Assembly (NCBI GenBank): GCA_964036275.1
Contig: OZ038438.1
Span: 1,866,978 to 1,930,977 of the forward strand
DNA from: Litoditis marina
Taxonomy: Eukaryota; Nematoda; Chromadorea; Rhabditida; Rhabditidae
Length of the DNA: 64,000 bases
Reading direction: 5' to 3'
In this document: piece after piece, positions 11,508 through 24,553 of the stretch
Layout of the letters: each line of letters starts with the position of its first letter
Position numbering within the stretch: position 1 is the stretch's first letter
Position numbers and translations under genes: made by a program
The notes under the pieces: model-generated
Database searches by the model: none
Told to the model about the DNA's origin: nothing
Seen by the model: only the letters and a program-made list of their open reading frames with translations

Positions 11508-12130
11508 TCTTATGATTCGATATGCATATATTGAGATTGGTTCGTTATTGACTATTTATTCAATAATGCTATATCACATGAATAAATAATTATCAATACC
11601 AGCTTTATCAAAGATGGAAATAGGCTTTCACTTGTGCATGATGCAAAGGACCTAATTAGCACACAGAGAAACCCCATTTCAGTCCGTGCATGTAGAAAAC
11701 TCTAATAATTACAAACTCTCCAGTGTATACAGATTAATTTAGCAAGGTATACAATTTGAATTTTATAATTTGTGATACGAAAGAAGTGATAATGGAATAA
11801 AACTGCAACAAAAGTAGGTGAATAAACATAGTTATGAATTCAAAGAGATATACAGAATAAATATACCGTAAATGAAACGCCCAAGTTTTCAACGCATGCA
11901 GCATTTAGAAAGAAGCCTAGGCTAGTTTACGCGTGCACAACACTAAAAGCTATAATCACATAATTCTTCTATGATCCATCGAATGCACAACCGATCATAA
12001 CGTGCAACGCAGAAATAATAAAACAAGCTATAGAAATATACGTGTGCTGACAAGTCTGATTCGAACAGATTCCCTATAAGACAATTCCATATTCACCGAG
12101 GGTACAATACATCAACTAACAACTTCAGAT
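11508..12130. other. Convergent 3' spacer between the GALK gene and SCAMP
   Basis: AT-rich sequence with the AATAAA at 11581 and no coding signal. It must hold the 3' UTRs of both converging genes. No repeats related to the MITEs of the window were seen. Confidence 0.6.
11581..11586 (+). terminator. Polyadenylation signal of the GALK gene
   Basis: AATAAA lies 74 bp after the GALK stop codon, in the convergent spacer before SCAMP. Cleavage would be expected 10-20 nt further on. Confidence 0.55.
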
Positions 12131-15100
12131 CTAGAAACGGCCCTGCGTGGCTTGCTGGAAGGCGGCGCCAGCAGCCGCTTGTCCCGCTGCATTGGCAGCC
12201 TGTTGTACATTGCGATCCGACATCACACCGTTTGTGAACTCCTGTCGAGCTTTATCGAGTGAGAATCCGGAACCTCTATAAATTGATAACTGTATTTGTT
12301 CATATGTATGAGAACATAACTCGGCTGTCAGAAATGAGCTAATTGTATGAACTTAAGAAAAAAGGAAGAAAAGGAAATTTAACTAGCACAATATTCTAAC
12401 ATAAAACATGATGATTCTGAACCTATCAAATGAATAGTCCTGAACACAAATACATGAACGTCAGGGAAGCTAATTACCAAATGTCTATGGAAAAAGCCAA
12501 TCAGAAACACGTACCTGTACAATTTGTGCACTTTAATCAAAGCGAAGACCATTCCTCCTAGAGCTGCGGTGAAGCACAGAGCAGAAATGAGCATAAGGAG
12601 GGCAACGAGGACATGTGCTGGAAATGATAAAAGTTCGGTACATCTATTTGCAAGTGACCCCCAAGCTTCCATCTTTGAACTACATATTCCTAAAGCAACG
12701 AATTTATAAGATTGAGATAGATTTGATAGAATTGAGGGTTCAAAAAATCTCTCATAAGGTTTGCTGATTAGTACTATTATGTTGTGAGATCAGCCAGTGG
12801 CCTCATCTATACCCAAAGACGTTAAACCGTAAGACCAGATAGGAAGCCCCACATGGCCCGTATGTACTTACATTGGAAAGTCTCCACAGCATTTATCCAA
12901 CCACAGGCGTAGGAAGAAATTCCCAGTGTTTGAACAAGGGTGAAGATGCAATGGAAAAATAGTACGAAGAAGAAAACCTATAAAACACCATTCAGTACCT
13001 TTCAGTTACTAAAAAACATGAGAATCAAACAGAGCTAAACGCTTAACAATTCGATCAACCACGAGAATGTTGATAATAACAAAGCTCTTCGCAGTCAGTA
13101 CAAACACGAACAAGAAGTAGTGCTGTGTCTATCAAGTAGTTCTCTGTCCAAAAGGTATAAGTAACAATCTAGGCGAAAACTAACCATGAAATTGAATGAC
13201 GAATCGTTGCGGAAAGCTTTGTACACAGGGCGAAACCAGAACAAGAAGGAGCAGGGAGAGAAGAGGGCAAACTGTATGATCGCCAAGAACAACTGACCAA
13301 TGGACCCTTTAAATAAATACTATCGGGCAAAAAACACAAGTGTAGAACATTGTCAGTCATTATCTCATCACTCTTTTTCTCCATAAAAGGGTACAATTTC
13401 AGAAAAACTCCCATTCCTCTTATAAACCTTCAGCTTTCACTCATACCGTGTTGGATGTATGTAACAGTCAAATTTCCAAATAAACTATGATATAACTATT
13501 TCGAAAGATGATGCGTGACCTTACCCTCTGCGAAGAGAACATAGAATAGGGATGCGACAACGTTGACGAGAAGTGCCAAGACATATGTGAGGAACACGTA
13601 GTAGACAAGAGTCACCGTTTTTTGGAATTGGACTGGAATTTCCACTTCTATGTCCTAAAATGTGAAACAATTGAAAAAATAACACATAGGTGTGATACGC
13701 CCGCCAATTTTACAGTTTTCTCGGGTGGACAGCCTATAAATATTTGTCTGATCACTATTGTACATTTTTTTACCTGAAAACACCGAAACCCTTGTAAAAA
13801 TTAGTTTTCCATATTACACGACAGAACTCTTATTGGATAACTGTAAAAATGATACTGTAGGAGAGCACGTGAAAGGAACAGCCAACACTCACCTGATAGA
13901 AACAAGGCTCGATTGGTATGAAGGTTGGGAGAGGAGGCCAGTTATGACGCTGAGCTGCTCCATTAGGTGCACTGCCACTTCCTAAAATCTTAAAATCGAG
14001 CTGCTCCAATAGGTGCACTGCCACTTTCCTAAAACTCTATTTTTCATAAAACTTTAGGCTTCTCCCGTGAACTGTTCACAGTTCACTTCATCACAAGGAT
14101 GGCCGATGGAACAAAATGATTGCGGTGAACCCATTTCGGATTGAACATTATAATAATAAACCAGATAAGAATTCCCTACCATTCTGTGACTGTTGTTGTC
14201 TTCTTTCCAAGTCTTCTTCGCGCCTCCTCAGTTCCTGAGCTTTCCTTTCAAGCTCCTCCTGTTTCCGAAATAGTTCATCATCCATTCCACGCCCACCCAC
14301 AGCAGTGCTTGCAGATGACTGAACAACAAAAGTACATTATATGCAACAAACATCACACAACTCCCGGTGAGAACTAAAAACATGGACTACTATAGAGTTT
14401 AGTCATATATGTTTTTTAGTTGCGATTTACGTTTGCCCGGGTCAGGAAGTAACATACTTTCCCATTCCATCTTTGATCGATTTGCTCGGTAAATACTAAA
14501 TACATGAGTAACTAAAATTTAGAAATGGTAATGTCCCCACAAAATAGCTCCAACGTCTCTTGCATAAGAATGAAGAAGAAGTTATAGTCGGAAAAAATCC
14601 TATTCACAGGATACAGGTTAAATGGTTAGATATTACTCAAAAAAGGAAGGTGAACAACATTATAATATTTTTCACATAGTTACGTGAGGAACAAATGTAA
14701 TTTAATCGCAGTATAAACTATATCAGTTCCAGTAAAGCATACATCGGAATGGCTTCGATTAATCAATACTTGGCAGCTTGCTGCCCTCGGGCGGATTCAA
14801 GCACGGAAAGGATAAGCGGTAATATAAGTGAGGTGTCAGAAATAAAATGCAAAATGAAATAATAACGCAATTGATGATACTTTGAGGTGTACCATGGCGA
14901 ATATTTGAGAAAGACTATCTATTTAAGTTAACACTCTGGACATGCAGGGCAAACATGGGGTGACTTTGTTGGTTGCTCCTTGAACCACTCGTTTTTCTTA
15001 CAATCCGCTTTTTAAACTACCATAATTTCAACAATATTCGCACTTGACTGGTGGAAACCTATTGACCCACCCTGTTTTATGGTTAGAAGTAAAACACCTG

Positions 15101-15556
15101 ATTTTCAATAGATTTATGTGGACAACAAAGTTACATCACGTATGATGCAGGGCTAGTCACAATACTTGAAGGAACTCCTCAAAAACTATTTTCGTGAATT
15201 GACATTCCGCAATGAGCTTTTGAATAACTGTAAATGAGGCTGACAACGTCCAAATTTCAAATATATGTATACATGTGTACGATCAACATATATTCGCATA
15301 ACGTGTATTACCTGATGAGTAGGAGCAGCAGGTGCTTTATTGGCAAATGGATTAAAATCCTCGGTACTGTCTGTTTGTCGACCCGAAGTAGCTTGCTGTA
15401 CAGAAGGGTCCTACAATAACCACACATTACATTCTCATATTCTTGATGTCGATAAACACACGAGTCATAAGAGATGCGGACACCTGTTAAAATTAAGGTT
15501 GGTCATGTACAAAAATAACTCACGGTAAACGGGTCTGCGAACGGATTCGTGGCCAT
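12131..15556 (-). CDS. scm-1: Secretory carrier-associated membrane protein (SCAMP)
   Basis: Nine exons on the minus strand, in coding order: 15556-15524, 15410-15312, 14318-14180, 13981-13893, 13654-13525, 13306-13185, 12977-12872, 12617-12515, 12275-12131. All phases match and give 321 residues, a normal SCAMP length. The N-terminus carries EH-domain-binding motifs (NPF at 4-6, DPF at 8-10, NPF at 31-33), then a charged coiled coil ([19 protein letters not shown], about 55-85). Four hydrophobic spans follow, with the conserved [18 protein letters not shown] cytoplasmic loop (E-peptide) between spans 2 and 3. The tail [20 protein letters not shown] is also family-typical. SCAMPs recycle through post-Golgi and endocytic membranes and help vesicle fusion and endocytosis. 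An acceptor 23 nt before the ATG (TTTTTTCAG on this strand) suggests trans-splicing or a 5' UTR intron. It converges on the GALK gene and diverges from the TULP4 gene. Confidence 0.95.
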
Positions 15557-16181
15557 TTTGACACGACTACGAGTAACGCTGAAAAAACATGGTAAAAAAA
15601 TAGAAACCGACCAATAAAATTTAAATCCCATATACTACACACAGCAACTAAAGCCACACACTTTGAGAGAAACGATCAGTAGATGAATTATAATACAATA
15701 AAAACTGTGAACAATACTTCGCTTTTATTTTGCCTAAGTAAGTATAAAACAAATAGTTCGAGAAATTAATAACCTTAGTTGAATCACATGCCTGTTAACA
15801 ACATGTGAAACCGTTAATGTAGACGAATGAGCAGGAAACAAGAATTTTATGAATTATAATAATCAAAAGCAGATGTATTACTGGGCAACTTTGATAATAA
15901 AGTTTAAAAAAGAGCCAACTAATCATTTGCTGGAAATTAATCATCGGAAAATATATGTGGCAAATCGCCAGTTTTCGGTATCCTGCCCCGATTGTTCAGT
16001 ATGCAGCATAGACATACTGCTGCGCTCTCACGCTGCTCGCCTTTTAACAACTCTATTATGTTCCATGCTTGATTTCCTCTGTTTTATTTTAATTTTTAGT
16101 TTCAAACAGTTTGTTTGTTGGAATTTGTTTTGTTCGTTCAATTACTGTGTTATTTTTTCAGCCAATGGCGGGCTATCCATC
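15557..16181. promoter_or_regulatory. Bidirectional promoter region between SCAMP and TULP4/tub-2
   Basis: A 625-bp spacer separates two divergent starts. The SCAMP acceptor is at about 15578-15579 (minus strand) and the TULP4 acceptor TTTTTTCAG ends at 16161. An open frame runs through the second half into the TULP4 exon, but it is AT-rich and interrupted by this acceptor, so it is treated as non-coding. No TATA box is obvious. Confidence 0.5.
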
Positions 16182-16185
16182 ATGA
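16165..16185 (+). other. Upstream mini-ORF overlapping the TULP4/tub-2 start
   Basis: ATG GCG GGC TAT CCA TCA TGA encodes MAGYPS and stops within the sequence ATGA, which also holds the main start at 16182. It is the first ATG after the putative trans-splice acceptor at 16160-16161. If that acceptor is used, ribosomes meet this ATG four nucleotides into the native leader, which favours reinitiation or leaky scanning. Confidence 0.5.
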
Positions 16186-19100
16186 AAATAGTGTGGGAAA
16201 GCAGTGATTGGCCTGGCTCGAGTATTGAGCCAGCCATCACGCATCTCGCTTGGATTCCGCAACACGATCGAACTGCACATGGTATACTGGGCGTAGGCAG
16301 CGATTCCGGGTCGGTCGGAATCACCCTTACCGATTTGTACCCCACGGAGGACGACAATGCCCGCTACAATTTTAATCTACGCGGCCACCATTCAGCTATA
16401 TTCATGGTATCGTGGAATCGGCCCCACTGCAAGCTGGCTTCCTGCGACGCGTCCGGGGTCATATACGTGTGGGTGAGAAATGACGATCGCTGGTCGGTGG
16501 AATTGGTCAATGACAGAGGAGTGAAGGTTCGCGATTTGTCTTGGAGCCCCTGCGGAGCGGCTGCACTTATTTGTTATGAAGACAATTTCGTGCTCATCGG
16601 GTCTGCTAGCGGTCAGCGCGTGTGGAGTAATTCGTTCCCTGCCACCTCTGTGATCACATCAGGGGTTTGGGCACCCGATTCTCATCAAGTCGTTCTTGGG
16701 TTCTCTTCAGGACACATACAAGTTCTTTCTGATCAAGGTGCTAATATAACGGAACGGTTTCTCACCAATGACACTATTCTGAAATTGGCCTTCTCACCGG
16801 AGAAGGATGATTGCTGGACTCTCGCTCTTCTCACTGGCACCAGCAAAATTCTGATGATTCATGCTTACGATCAAGTTGAACCAACCATATTCGAATCTTC
16901 TTGTAAAGTAACTCAGATGCAGTGGAACGCCGATGGTTCACTTCTCGCCGTGATCAATGCTAAACGCGAATTAATTCTATTAAACAACAGAGGAAAACGG
17001 GTGCACCGTGAGAAAATGTTCTCCGAGGACAAGACTCTAACTGCTCTCACCTGGGCTCATGGTGGTCATGCAATCATTGTCGCAGCTGGCGGTTCTTTAG
17101 CCATCGGCAAACTGCATCTCGGTGTGCCTTCATTGTTCACTTTGGTCACCTATGATCTATGGAAGTTTATGGGCTCCAATGCGAGAAGATCTGACCAATT
17201 ACCACTACCAGTCAAGGAGCGGAATGCATTACGTTCATTGGATCATCATATTATCAGAGTGAGTTATTTCAATCTTTCTCAAGTTCGTCGCATTAATTAT
17301 AACAGCTCGTTTAGATTTTAGCTCCTGGAAAAAATAAATTATTTGATTTCCAATAAAGCTAGGCCTCATCTCATACGTTCTTTCTTCGATTTGAATATTC
17401 GATAAAAAATTTCAGCACCTTACATTTTCTTTGTCAGTATTATTATTATTATTTAGCTTCCGGCTGTAATCTCTTTTTTTCAGTGTCGCATTCCTCGTTC
17501 TGAAGACTTGCGTACTTTCGTATGCGGTGTGAGTGAGGCCCGGTGTTATTGTACAATTCGTCCCATGGCTCGAGGGAACCACTCCTACGTGCTGTGTATG
17601 GAGCATTTAGGCGGATTGGTACCACTTCTTGTAGGTAAGGCACCTCTTATTTTCTTCATTTCTGATAGCATTTCCTTGTCCTGAACATGACGGAAAAAAG
17701 TGTAGGAGTGCCCTTCTTATTGTGTAACAGAGTATCAATATGACAGCACAAATCTATTCATTTTCCGTATTGGCGATTGACACTTTGTTCGAGAATGAGA
17801 AAAAGTTACAATTTTTTAAATGACCGCGGCTCATATCTTACCTGAAAACATCGTTCATATTCGTTGAATTTGTGTTGGTTTGAATTTCCCTTCCATTGCT
17901 AAATCTCCGAATAGCTGGAAGTTATTGAGAAGACTTGGTTGTTTTCTGCTTGGTTTGGTATTTTCAATAATTTTGGTTTCTCCTTATTTTTCTTTAGGTC
18001 GACAAGTGAACCGTTTCCTACCGCAATTCCATGTATCTCTTCATCCCTCGACTACGTCTGTTCCTCCGCCCATAGTTGGCTCCTCGGCTCAAGTTGGTAG
18101 GTATTTCACGTTTTTTGAGCTCACGTTTACGTAACTAATGTTGAGCTTAATTTCGTTCATCTTTTTATCACATTGTGCAGCGGGTGTTCTGCCTCTTATA
18201 AGCCCATCCCACTGTGGCCCGAAAATATCATGTGGCACGCCGCTCGCGAAACAACCAAAACCGGTCCTTCTGCCGTCTACTAATTGTGTGTCCGCTAACC
18301 GCGTCTTGTGTATGACACACCGCTACAAATATAGTAAGCATGAATAGGATCAAATGGCTGTATAAGGGTAAAGTGTAATGGAACTAAGTATTGTATCTTT
18401 ATTTTATATAAGAAAAATACTCACGGGTTTCGGGAAGTTTATTGCGCACTTTTATACATAGCAGTAAATGCATTATGAAAATGAAAGTATGAGAGTGTGA
18501 TTCAATAATATAGAATGACAATTATGTCATAAAGGTATTCCCTGCGCAAGGGCATTCAAACATCGAGCGATTTGAGCTTTTCCACAGGTACCACGGTAAG
18601 AGAATATACCATTTTGCGGAAATAAAAATTGAATATAGTTCCAGAGGATGTATCCCTCTTACCTCGTCCATCAACTGGTAGAAATTCTCTGTGGAGAAGA
18701 AGTAAGCGGCAGCTACGAGCCCTCATGTCCCGGTAGGTTCAGAAATTGTTTGTTTTTTGGTTTACGAACAACTATTGAGGGGATTCCTCTTTTATAATGT
18801 CTTATGTCTTCACTTCTACTTGATTCTGGAACCTGCCGGATTAAAACAGTTTGATGGTATTTATTTTGATCTGCTATGACATCGTCCTAACACTTATTTG
18901 TCAACAAGCTTGTTTTGAATTCTTGCTGTTCATTTGCTCTTCTAGTAAAATTGTATTTCAGCCATGTGCGCTCTTCTCGCCCAGATATGCGACTTGTTCA
19001 AGTTTCGTCTAATGTTTGGTGTACTCGCTTCAACATCACTTCAATGTCTCCCAAATATCTGCCCGAGTTTCTTGGACAGGTATGACCAATGACCCCTACT

Positions 19101-22100
19101 ACATTCTTTGGTTTATACAATTTATCAAGTTCGTACGAGTAGTAGTCCTTTCAGTTGACATTCCTGTTTACTTTATAATTACGTCACTCGCTGCTATCAG
19201 AAACTATTATATAAGCTTTCTTAGCATATATTTTTAAGGTTGTCTACAAAACTTCGGTGCTGCATCTTCAACCACGTCAAATGACAATTGATTTGGCACT
19301 ACTCTCCTCCCTAGGAAAGCAGGACGATGTTTCGAGGAAGCCATCTTTATGCCCATCTCCAGCTTCTAGGTTAGATTTTGTTATTTGATATGTTTTAGAC
19401 CCTTCTTCCTCATCTAGATTGCATTGAAATCCAGTATATTGTTTTGTTCGAAACTTACGTTGTAATTGAATTTCCGATGCTCAGCAGAACTGGCGTAGTA
19501 TGTATAGGCAGGTCTCTATTTGACCCCCATACACATGCATCAGGAACAATGAACTGAACATTTAATCAGGTTACATCATGTCATTTAAAAAAATGACATG
19601 ATGGCTCCCAAGCCTTTTCGAAATGTTTGCTTGTAGTGAGAGTGAGGTGGAGGACGTCTCTCACCTTCTGCAAGGGAATCGTCCATTCGAAGAAGAGGGA
19701 TTGACAAAGGAGGAGCGCGCCTTTTTCGACAAAGTGAGCATAGATCTGTTTAAGATTCATCAATGCTGTATCCACTAATGTTGAAAATGTGCCTGCGTCT
19801 ATTTTTCCGAACTAATGCATTATGGGTGAGCACTCTGTGCTCTCCCGTTACCACTTACTTCATTTTCCTCAGTTAATTGATACAGTGCTCCAAGATTGGT
19901 TAACGTCATAATATTACAATACGTTTTCGGGGCTGTGCAGTTTGGGCGTCGTCTCAACTTGTTGTCTTCCCTGCTTGATTCTAATCGAATAATGGAAAAC
20001 CACAATTATCTTAATAGAAATGAGTGTAATTACTGAAATAGCTTTTCCATGAGTTGTAGATCTTATGAATTCGTTGCACAGGTGGTCAGTGAGTGTACCT
20101 CTTTGAGAGCTGCGATGTGTGCTGGCACTCTCGAATTAACGTCTCTTGGTCAGGGTACATCCCAGGTGGGTTTTTCTAATCTATTATGCCGCCAAATTTA
20201 GGGGTTTTCACATGAGTATGCGTTTAAGTGTAAAAGTGTCAGTTTAAACGTGTCAATAGATTATTTTACAAGTATTTAAGATATCGTTCACAGTTGTTCC
20301 ATTATACAGGAATAATAATATAGTTATTTTTTGACAATGCTTTGTTTTAGGTAGCCGCTTCCAAAGACTCTCCGGTTAGAGTTGAGTCGCGACAGGGAGG
20401 TTCGGATCTGACAATGAGTACCACAAGCACGTGGCACGATGAAATAGAAGCACTCGAGTTCATTGGTATGTACTTTGGTTAAACTTCGGTAATAGAGCAG
20501 ATTTCATTGTGTCTGGGAAGTATGGAAACATTTTCTAGTAGGCGAAGTTTTTTGTGTTGCGGTGATTAGCAAACCCTACAGATTTGAGGACAGTAGAAAT
20601 TGACCTGTGCGGAAATGCCTAAATAGTACAATTTTAGATGGTGCCGAGGACCGGGATTTGTTACTGCCCTCTACCTCGGCAGAAATCCCAGTGGATTCGG
20701 GAGTTGAGGGTGCATCGGGAGAGGTTTTCCGAACGGAAATTCAAACCGATCTGGATCGTCTTGTTCGAATAGCTGGACAATTGAGCCACCGATATGACTT
20801 CAATTCGGTTCGTCAGTTGTTGCGATATACCAGTTGTTTAAGGGAAAATTGACAAATATCGAAGGTTGTGCAACTAAGATTTGGGTTAACACATGTTTAG
20901 AAAAATATGTTTTTTTCTAATTAGTATAGATTTTCCTGTCTCCTGTTTCCTGTCTAGGGGTCCAAAATCCAAATGTTCCAGAAACGTGACTGTTCTCCTA
21001 AAATTTGCCGCTTGTATACCGAAACAAACGCTTTGTATATCTTGGCATTATTCTAGTTTGAGAATGTTAATGTTTGACTCAGTGTCATGTTCTGCATATT
21101 CAGAAACGTGATCGAGCATCCATCAATAAAATGCGTTCCCAGATGAAGGAATTACTTCGCAAGGTCAATGAGATTGAGAAAAAGGTATTTTTTATTGCAA
21201 AAACGGACTCTAGTTCACAGTTTGAGCATTTTTGGTGTATACGAATTAAATTGTATTCTATATTTTTACTTGGAGTTACTTCTTGTTGAATACGTAGACC
21301 GTACTGGTATGATCAGGGATGATGTATTTAAGCTGTAACTGAAATATTTAATTTGTCTGATTCTGTCAGTTTCTCTTCTTTTGTTTCCAATTTGTTTTGC
21401 TACCAGGTTGGTAGTGATGATGTCCGTGCCGAAGTTCGTCAACTGATGAGAACGTTGCGTGAAATTAAGAGTGCTCTTGGCGAAGGACGGCCTCCTGCTC
21501 CACAATATAATCGGGTCTTGACAATGCACAACAAAACTCCTTTCTGGAATGAGCAAAATCAAGTTTATCAGGTATGTATTATATCGGGATATCTTCAATT
21601 TTTTTTTTTGCAGTGAAGGACGTGGAGCATTTTTTTTAGACGTCGCGTATTTTTTTTAGAAGTTTGTCGTAACCCGTCTATAGCAATAACGGTTTCGTAT
21701 TTTTTTTGATGTGCGCGGACTGGTAAGCTCATATGCCAGAGTCTCGACAAATGTTTACTGTTTTAGTTTAAATACTCATTTCAGCTCGATTTTGGTGGGC
21801 GTGTAACACAAGAGTCGGCCAAGAATTTCCAGGTTGGTTTATTATATTAATGAGCTTAACTCTCATCGGCAGAGATGATGGTTCTGTTTCTTGTAAGAGC
21901 TTGTTCTTCTCGTAATTTTGTGATTGTCCCCAACAACTCGTTTCTCCCAAATGCCGTAATATCGAATTCAGGGGCGAACCGTGTTAGAACTCATTGCGGA
22001 GTTGATTGTGAGCTTATACAGAAATACTACATCGGTACATTAATTTGTACTCGTAGTGGTTAACTGATCGGCACATCGCCTTTTTCAATAGCAAGTGAGG

Positions 22101-22325
22101 TTCTGATTTATCTATGTGTGTCCCTAAGTATTCTAAATGCTCGATTCGTGCGTTGTTTCTCTGTATGTGGGAATGACTGTTTTTTAGGTGGAGTTGGATG
22201 GCAAGCAAGTGCTGCAGTTCGGCCGCATCGATGGTGGGGCGTATACTCTGGACTTCTGTCGTCCCCTCACCGCGAGCCAAGCGTTTGCAGTAGCTCTTGC
22301 CAGTATCACTCAACGACTTAAATAA
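16182..22325 (+). CDS. tub-2: Tubby-like protein 4 orthologue (WD40 + SOCS box + split tubby domain)
   Basis: Fifteen exons join in frame to about 906 residues: 16182-17258, 17484-17634, 17998-18096, 18181-18333, 18639-18732, 18962-19079, 19239-19369, 19637-19733, 20082-20165, 20351-20465, 20638-20807, 21104-21184, 21407-21571, 21785-21832, 22188-22325. Residues 1-340 are WD40-like repeats with TULP4 hallmarks (FNLRGHHS, WSVELVNDRG, LIGSASGQR, GVWAPDSHQVV). A SOCS-box-like stretch spans about 345-380 (LDHHIIRCRIPRSEDLRTF). The tubby fold is split: the first half at about 526-600 (VYKTSVLHLQPRQMTI), the second at about 828-906 (TPFWNEQNQVYQ, LDFGGRVTQESAKNFQ, FGRIDGGAYTLDF, FAVALASITQRLK). Human TULP4 is much longer because its middle is longer. 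The likely role is substrate adaptor for a cullin-RING ligase; the substrate is unknown. The end of exon 11 (donor GTTCGT) is the least certain border. The uORF at 16165 precedes the start. Confidence 0.94.
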
Positions 22326-22374
22326 GATGCACCATTCATTGAGAGGTACATACGTTGTCTTGTTCGTCTCTTGG

Positions 22375-22400
<26 letters not shown>
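22375..22400. repeat. CT dinucleotide microsatellite
   Basis: Thirteen uninterrupted CT units followed by a T run, 50 bp after the TULP4 stop, probably in its 3' UTR. Confidence 0.9.
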
Positions 22401-22405
<5 letters not shown>

Positions 22406-23454
22406 CAACTATGATGTAGAAAAAATGGTAATCGTTTGCATGTCAGTGCTCATTTACTCAGGTCGGCACCCTTTTCGGACAGTCTTTCTCTTCTAAGACC
22501 CGTTAGTAATAATCGTCGTGATATTTTTGTCGTCTACTTTTGCACAATTTCCTTTCAATTACCACAAATGTATTACACCAGGAGCGAAAAATAACCAAGT
22601 AGCTACAACTAAGTCATTACACATTTTATGAGGGTGATGAATTGTCGAACTCTCTTTTGCATGTACATTCCGTCGCTTTTACTTCTGCATGATTTGTATC
22701 TATCTATTGTTTTGAACCATCCATCCTCATAGGGTACTATAGTGATATCCAATGCAGCTGCAATTCTCTTATCGGTTGTGCTGTGAGCGGAAAACGAATA
22801 CCGAATCGTCATTTCAAATTTGTTCGTTTTTCACTTGCTAATCATTTTTCCGGGCTTGAAATGTTTGTTATATATCTAGGTTAGTTTTTCAATTAGTTTA
22901 ATGTACTTTTATACTGTATACTGCTCGTATCAAGTGCACAGTTTAATAATCGTTGATATTTTCTCACTTTGTATACGAGCAGTATCTCGGACATTGGTCG
23001 CTAGGTATCTCAAGAGAAACGGTTCTGCCAAGTATACTGATTACCAGGAAAGTAGCATGATAATATGTTCCCTGGAAAAAATAATGCTATCACTTTTCGG
23101 TATTACTCAAGTTCAAGTGCTTAACGCGCGAATCCGCCGCGAGAAAATTAACGAAATTTTTGGAGAAACGATATTGCAACTATCGTTCGAAAAAAGTATG
23201 CATCAGGACAGAAGACAATTTCACATACTGGCAACGCTGCTCGTTCTCAGTACCCTGCGGCCAATATCTTTTTTTTCCAAATATGAGGATGTACACTGTA
23301 TTCGATATTAGTTGTAATTAAACCCTTTTTTATATGGCCCTCATCATTAACGATTCGTGTTTAAATAATAATGTAATTATTTTCATGTGATACGTACATA
23401 ATCTGAATTAATTTTTCTTCCCACTCTGTGTTTTCTTCCTTCAGGGCAAACAGA

Positions 23455-23830
23455 ACTAAGAATGTTGTCGACTACAGGAGTACTGTAAGATTCTATCTAA
23501 GTAGATAGGGAGCGACTATAGAAGTACTGTAAGAGTCTCAATACGATTGATTTCGACTACAGAAGTACTGCAGAAGTGTAAGAAGGAATTATGTCGACTA
23601 TTGCAGTACTGTAAGATTCTAAGTAGAAATGAGTAAAGTATAAGGCTAAGTACGAATGTTGTCGACTATAGGAGTATTGTAAGAGTCGAAGTAGCAATGT
23701 TGTCGACTATAGGAGTACTGTATGGGGCTGAGTACGAATGTTGTCGACTATAGGAGTATTGTAAGAGTCGAAGTAGCAATGTTGTCGACTATAGGAGTAC
23801 TGTAAAAGTTTTAGTGGGAATGATGTGACA
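23455..23830. repeat. Minisatellite with a 41-bp unit made of a MITE terminus
   Basis: About eight to nine copies, with units such as GTCGACTATAGGAGTATTGT then AAGAGTCGAAGTAGCAATGTT. The later copies (after about 23650) are regular and the earlier ones diverged. Read as TACTGTAAGAGTC, then AGTAGCAATG, then TTGTCGACTATAG, the unit aligns along about 38 bp with the inner-to-outer end of the MITE at 6800-6904 (TACTGTAGGAGTC, AGTGGGAATG, GTGTCAACTATAG), plus a GAG joint. The last copy keeps AGTGGGAATGATGTG. Confidence 0.85.
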
Positions 23831-24166
23831 CGAAAAAAATTCCCCAATTGTTCAATGTCTGAATTGTTCATGAAATGTATCACATTAAAATGTATATTTC
23901 GAACGCTCTTCACAACAAGCTACAAGTAGTAACGTGTAAAAACGAATGTAAAACTATTGCAAGTGTGAATTCTCTGCGGTTTCCTTCATTTTCGGTTCAT
24001 TCACTAATCAAAGAATCGAGAAAATTTGGTAGAATCAAAAGGTGGTCACGGCGTTCTCGACTTCAGCTTTACCACATAACGGACTTACAACCTCTCTTGT
24101 GAACGCTCCGCGTTTAAAGTGAACGCGATGGGCAGCGACATAGTTCTCTGATCATAATACATTGCA

Positions 24167-24201
24167 GTGGGATACAGTGTCCCACCACGAAAACTTCGTG
24201 G
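24167..24201. other. Two abutting hairpins
   Basis: GTGGGATACAGTGTCCCAC (24167-24185) is an imperfect palindrome with a 6-bp stem. It shares its last base with CCACGAAAACTTCGTGG (24185-24201), a 7-bp stem with a 3-nt loop. They lie in non-coding sequence with no known relative in the window. Confidence 0.6.
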
Positions 24202-24553
24202 TCGGAGCTCAATATTATTCTAATCGCAAAAATTGCTGTAAGCGAAAACGCTGTGTGGTACACTCAACAGACACCCAGCTGGTTCTCCGATACACCTATC
24301 CAAAAAACTATTACCAGCAGTTATCAGGAAACAAATATCAAAAGTACTACCATCTCATGTTACTATGGAACAACTTGTTGAGTTTTAAAACAGAAGTTTA
24401 ATTGGAAAAAGTTTAATTTATCGGATGACCCCAAAGCAATCGTTCTTTGTCATAATCAATTTCTCCCTCGTATTTAGGAGTCCTAGTTTTCATGAATAAT
24501 CTCTTTTCGTGAACACCAGCTCCTGAATAAACATGAAACTAAGATATTTTCTG

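Noticed and set aside
15849..16181. N-terminal extension of the TULP4 frame by 111 residues
   Set aside because: The extension is AT-rich, lacks similarity to TULP4, and is separated from the conserved part by a strong TTTTTTCAG acceptor at 16161.
22901..23311. 136-residue open frame
   Set aside because: No recognisable family, no splice or promoter context, and it starts in AT-rich sequence; treated as chance.
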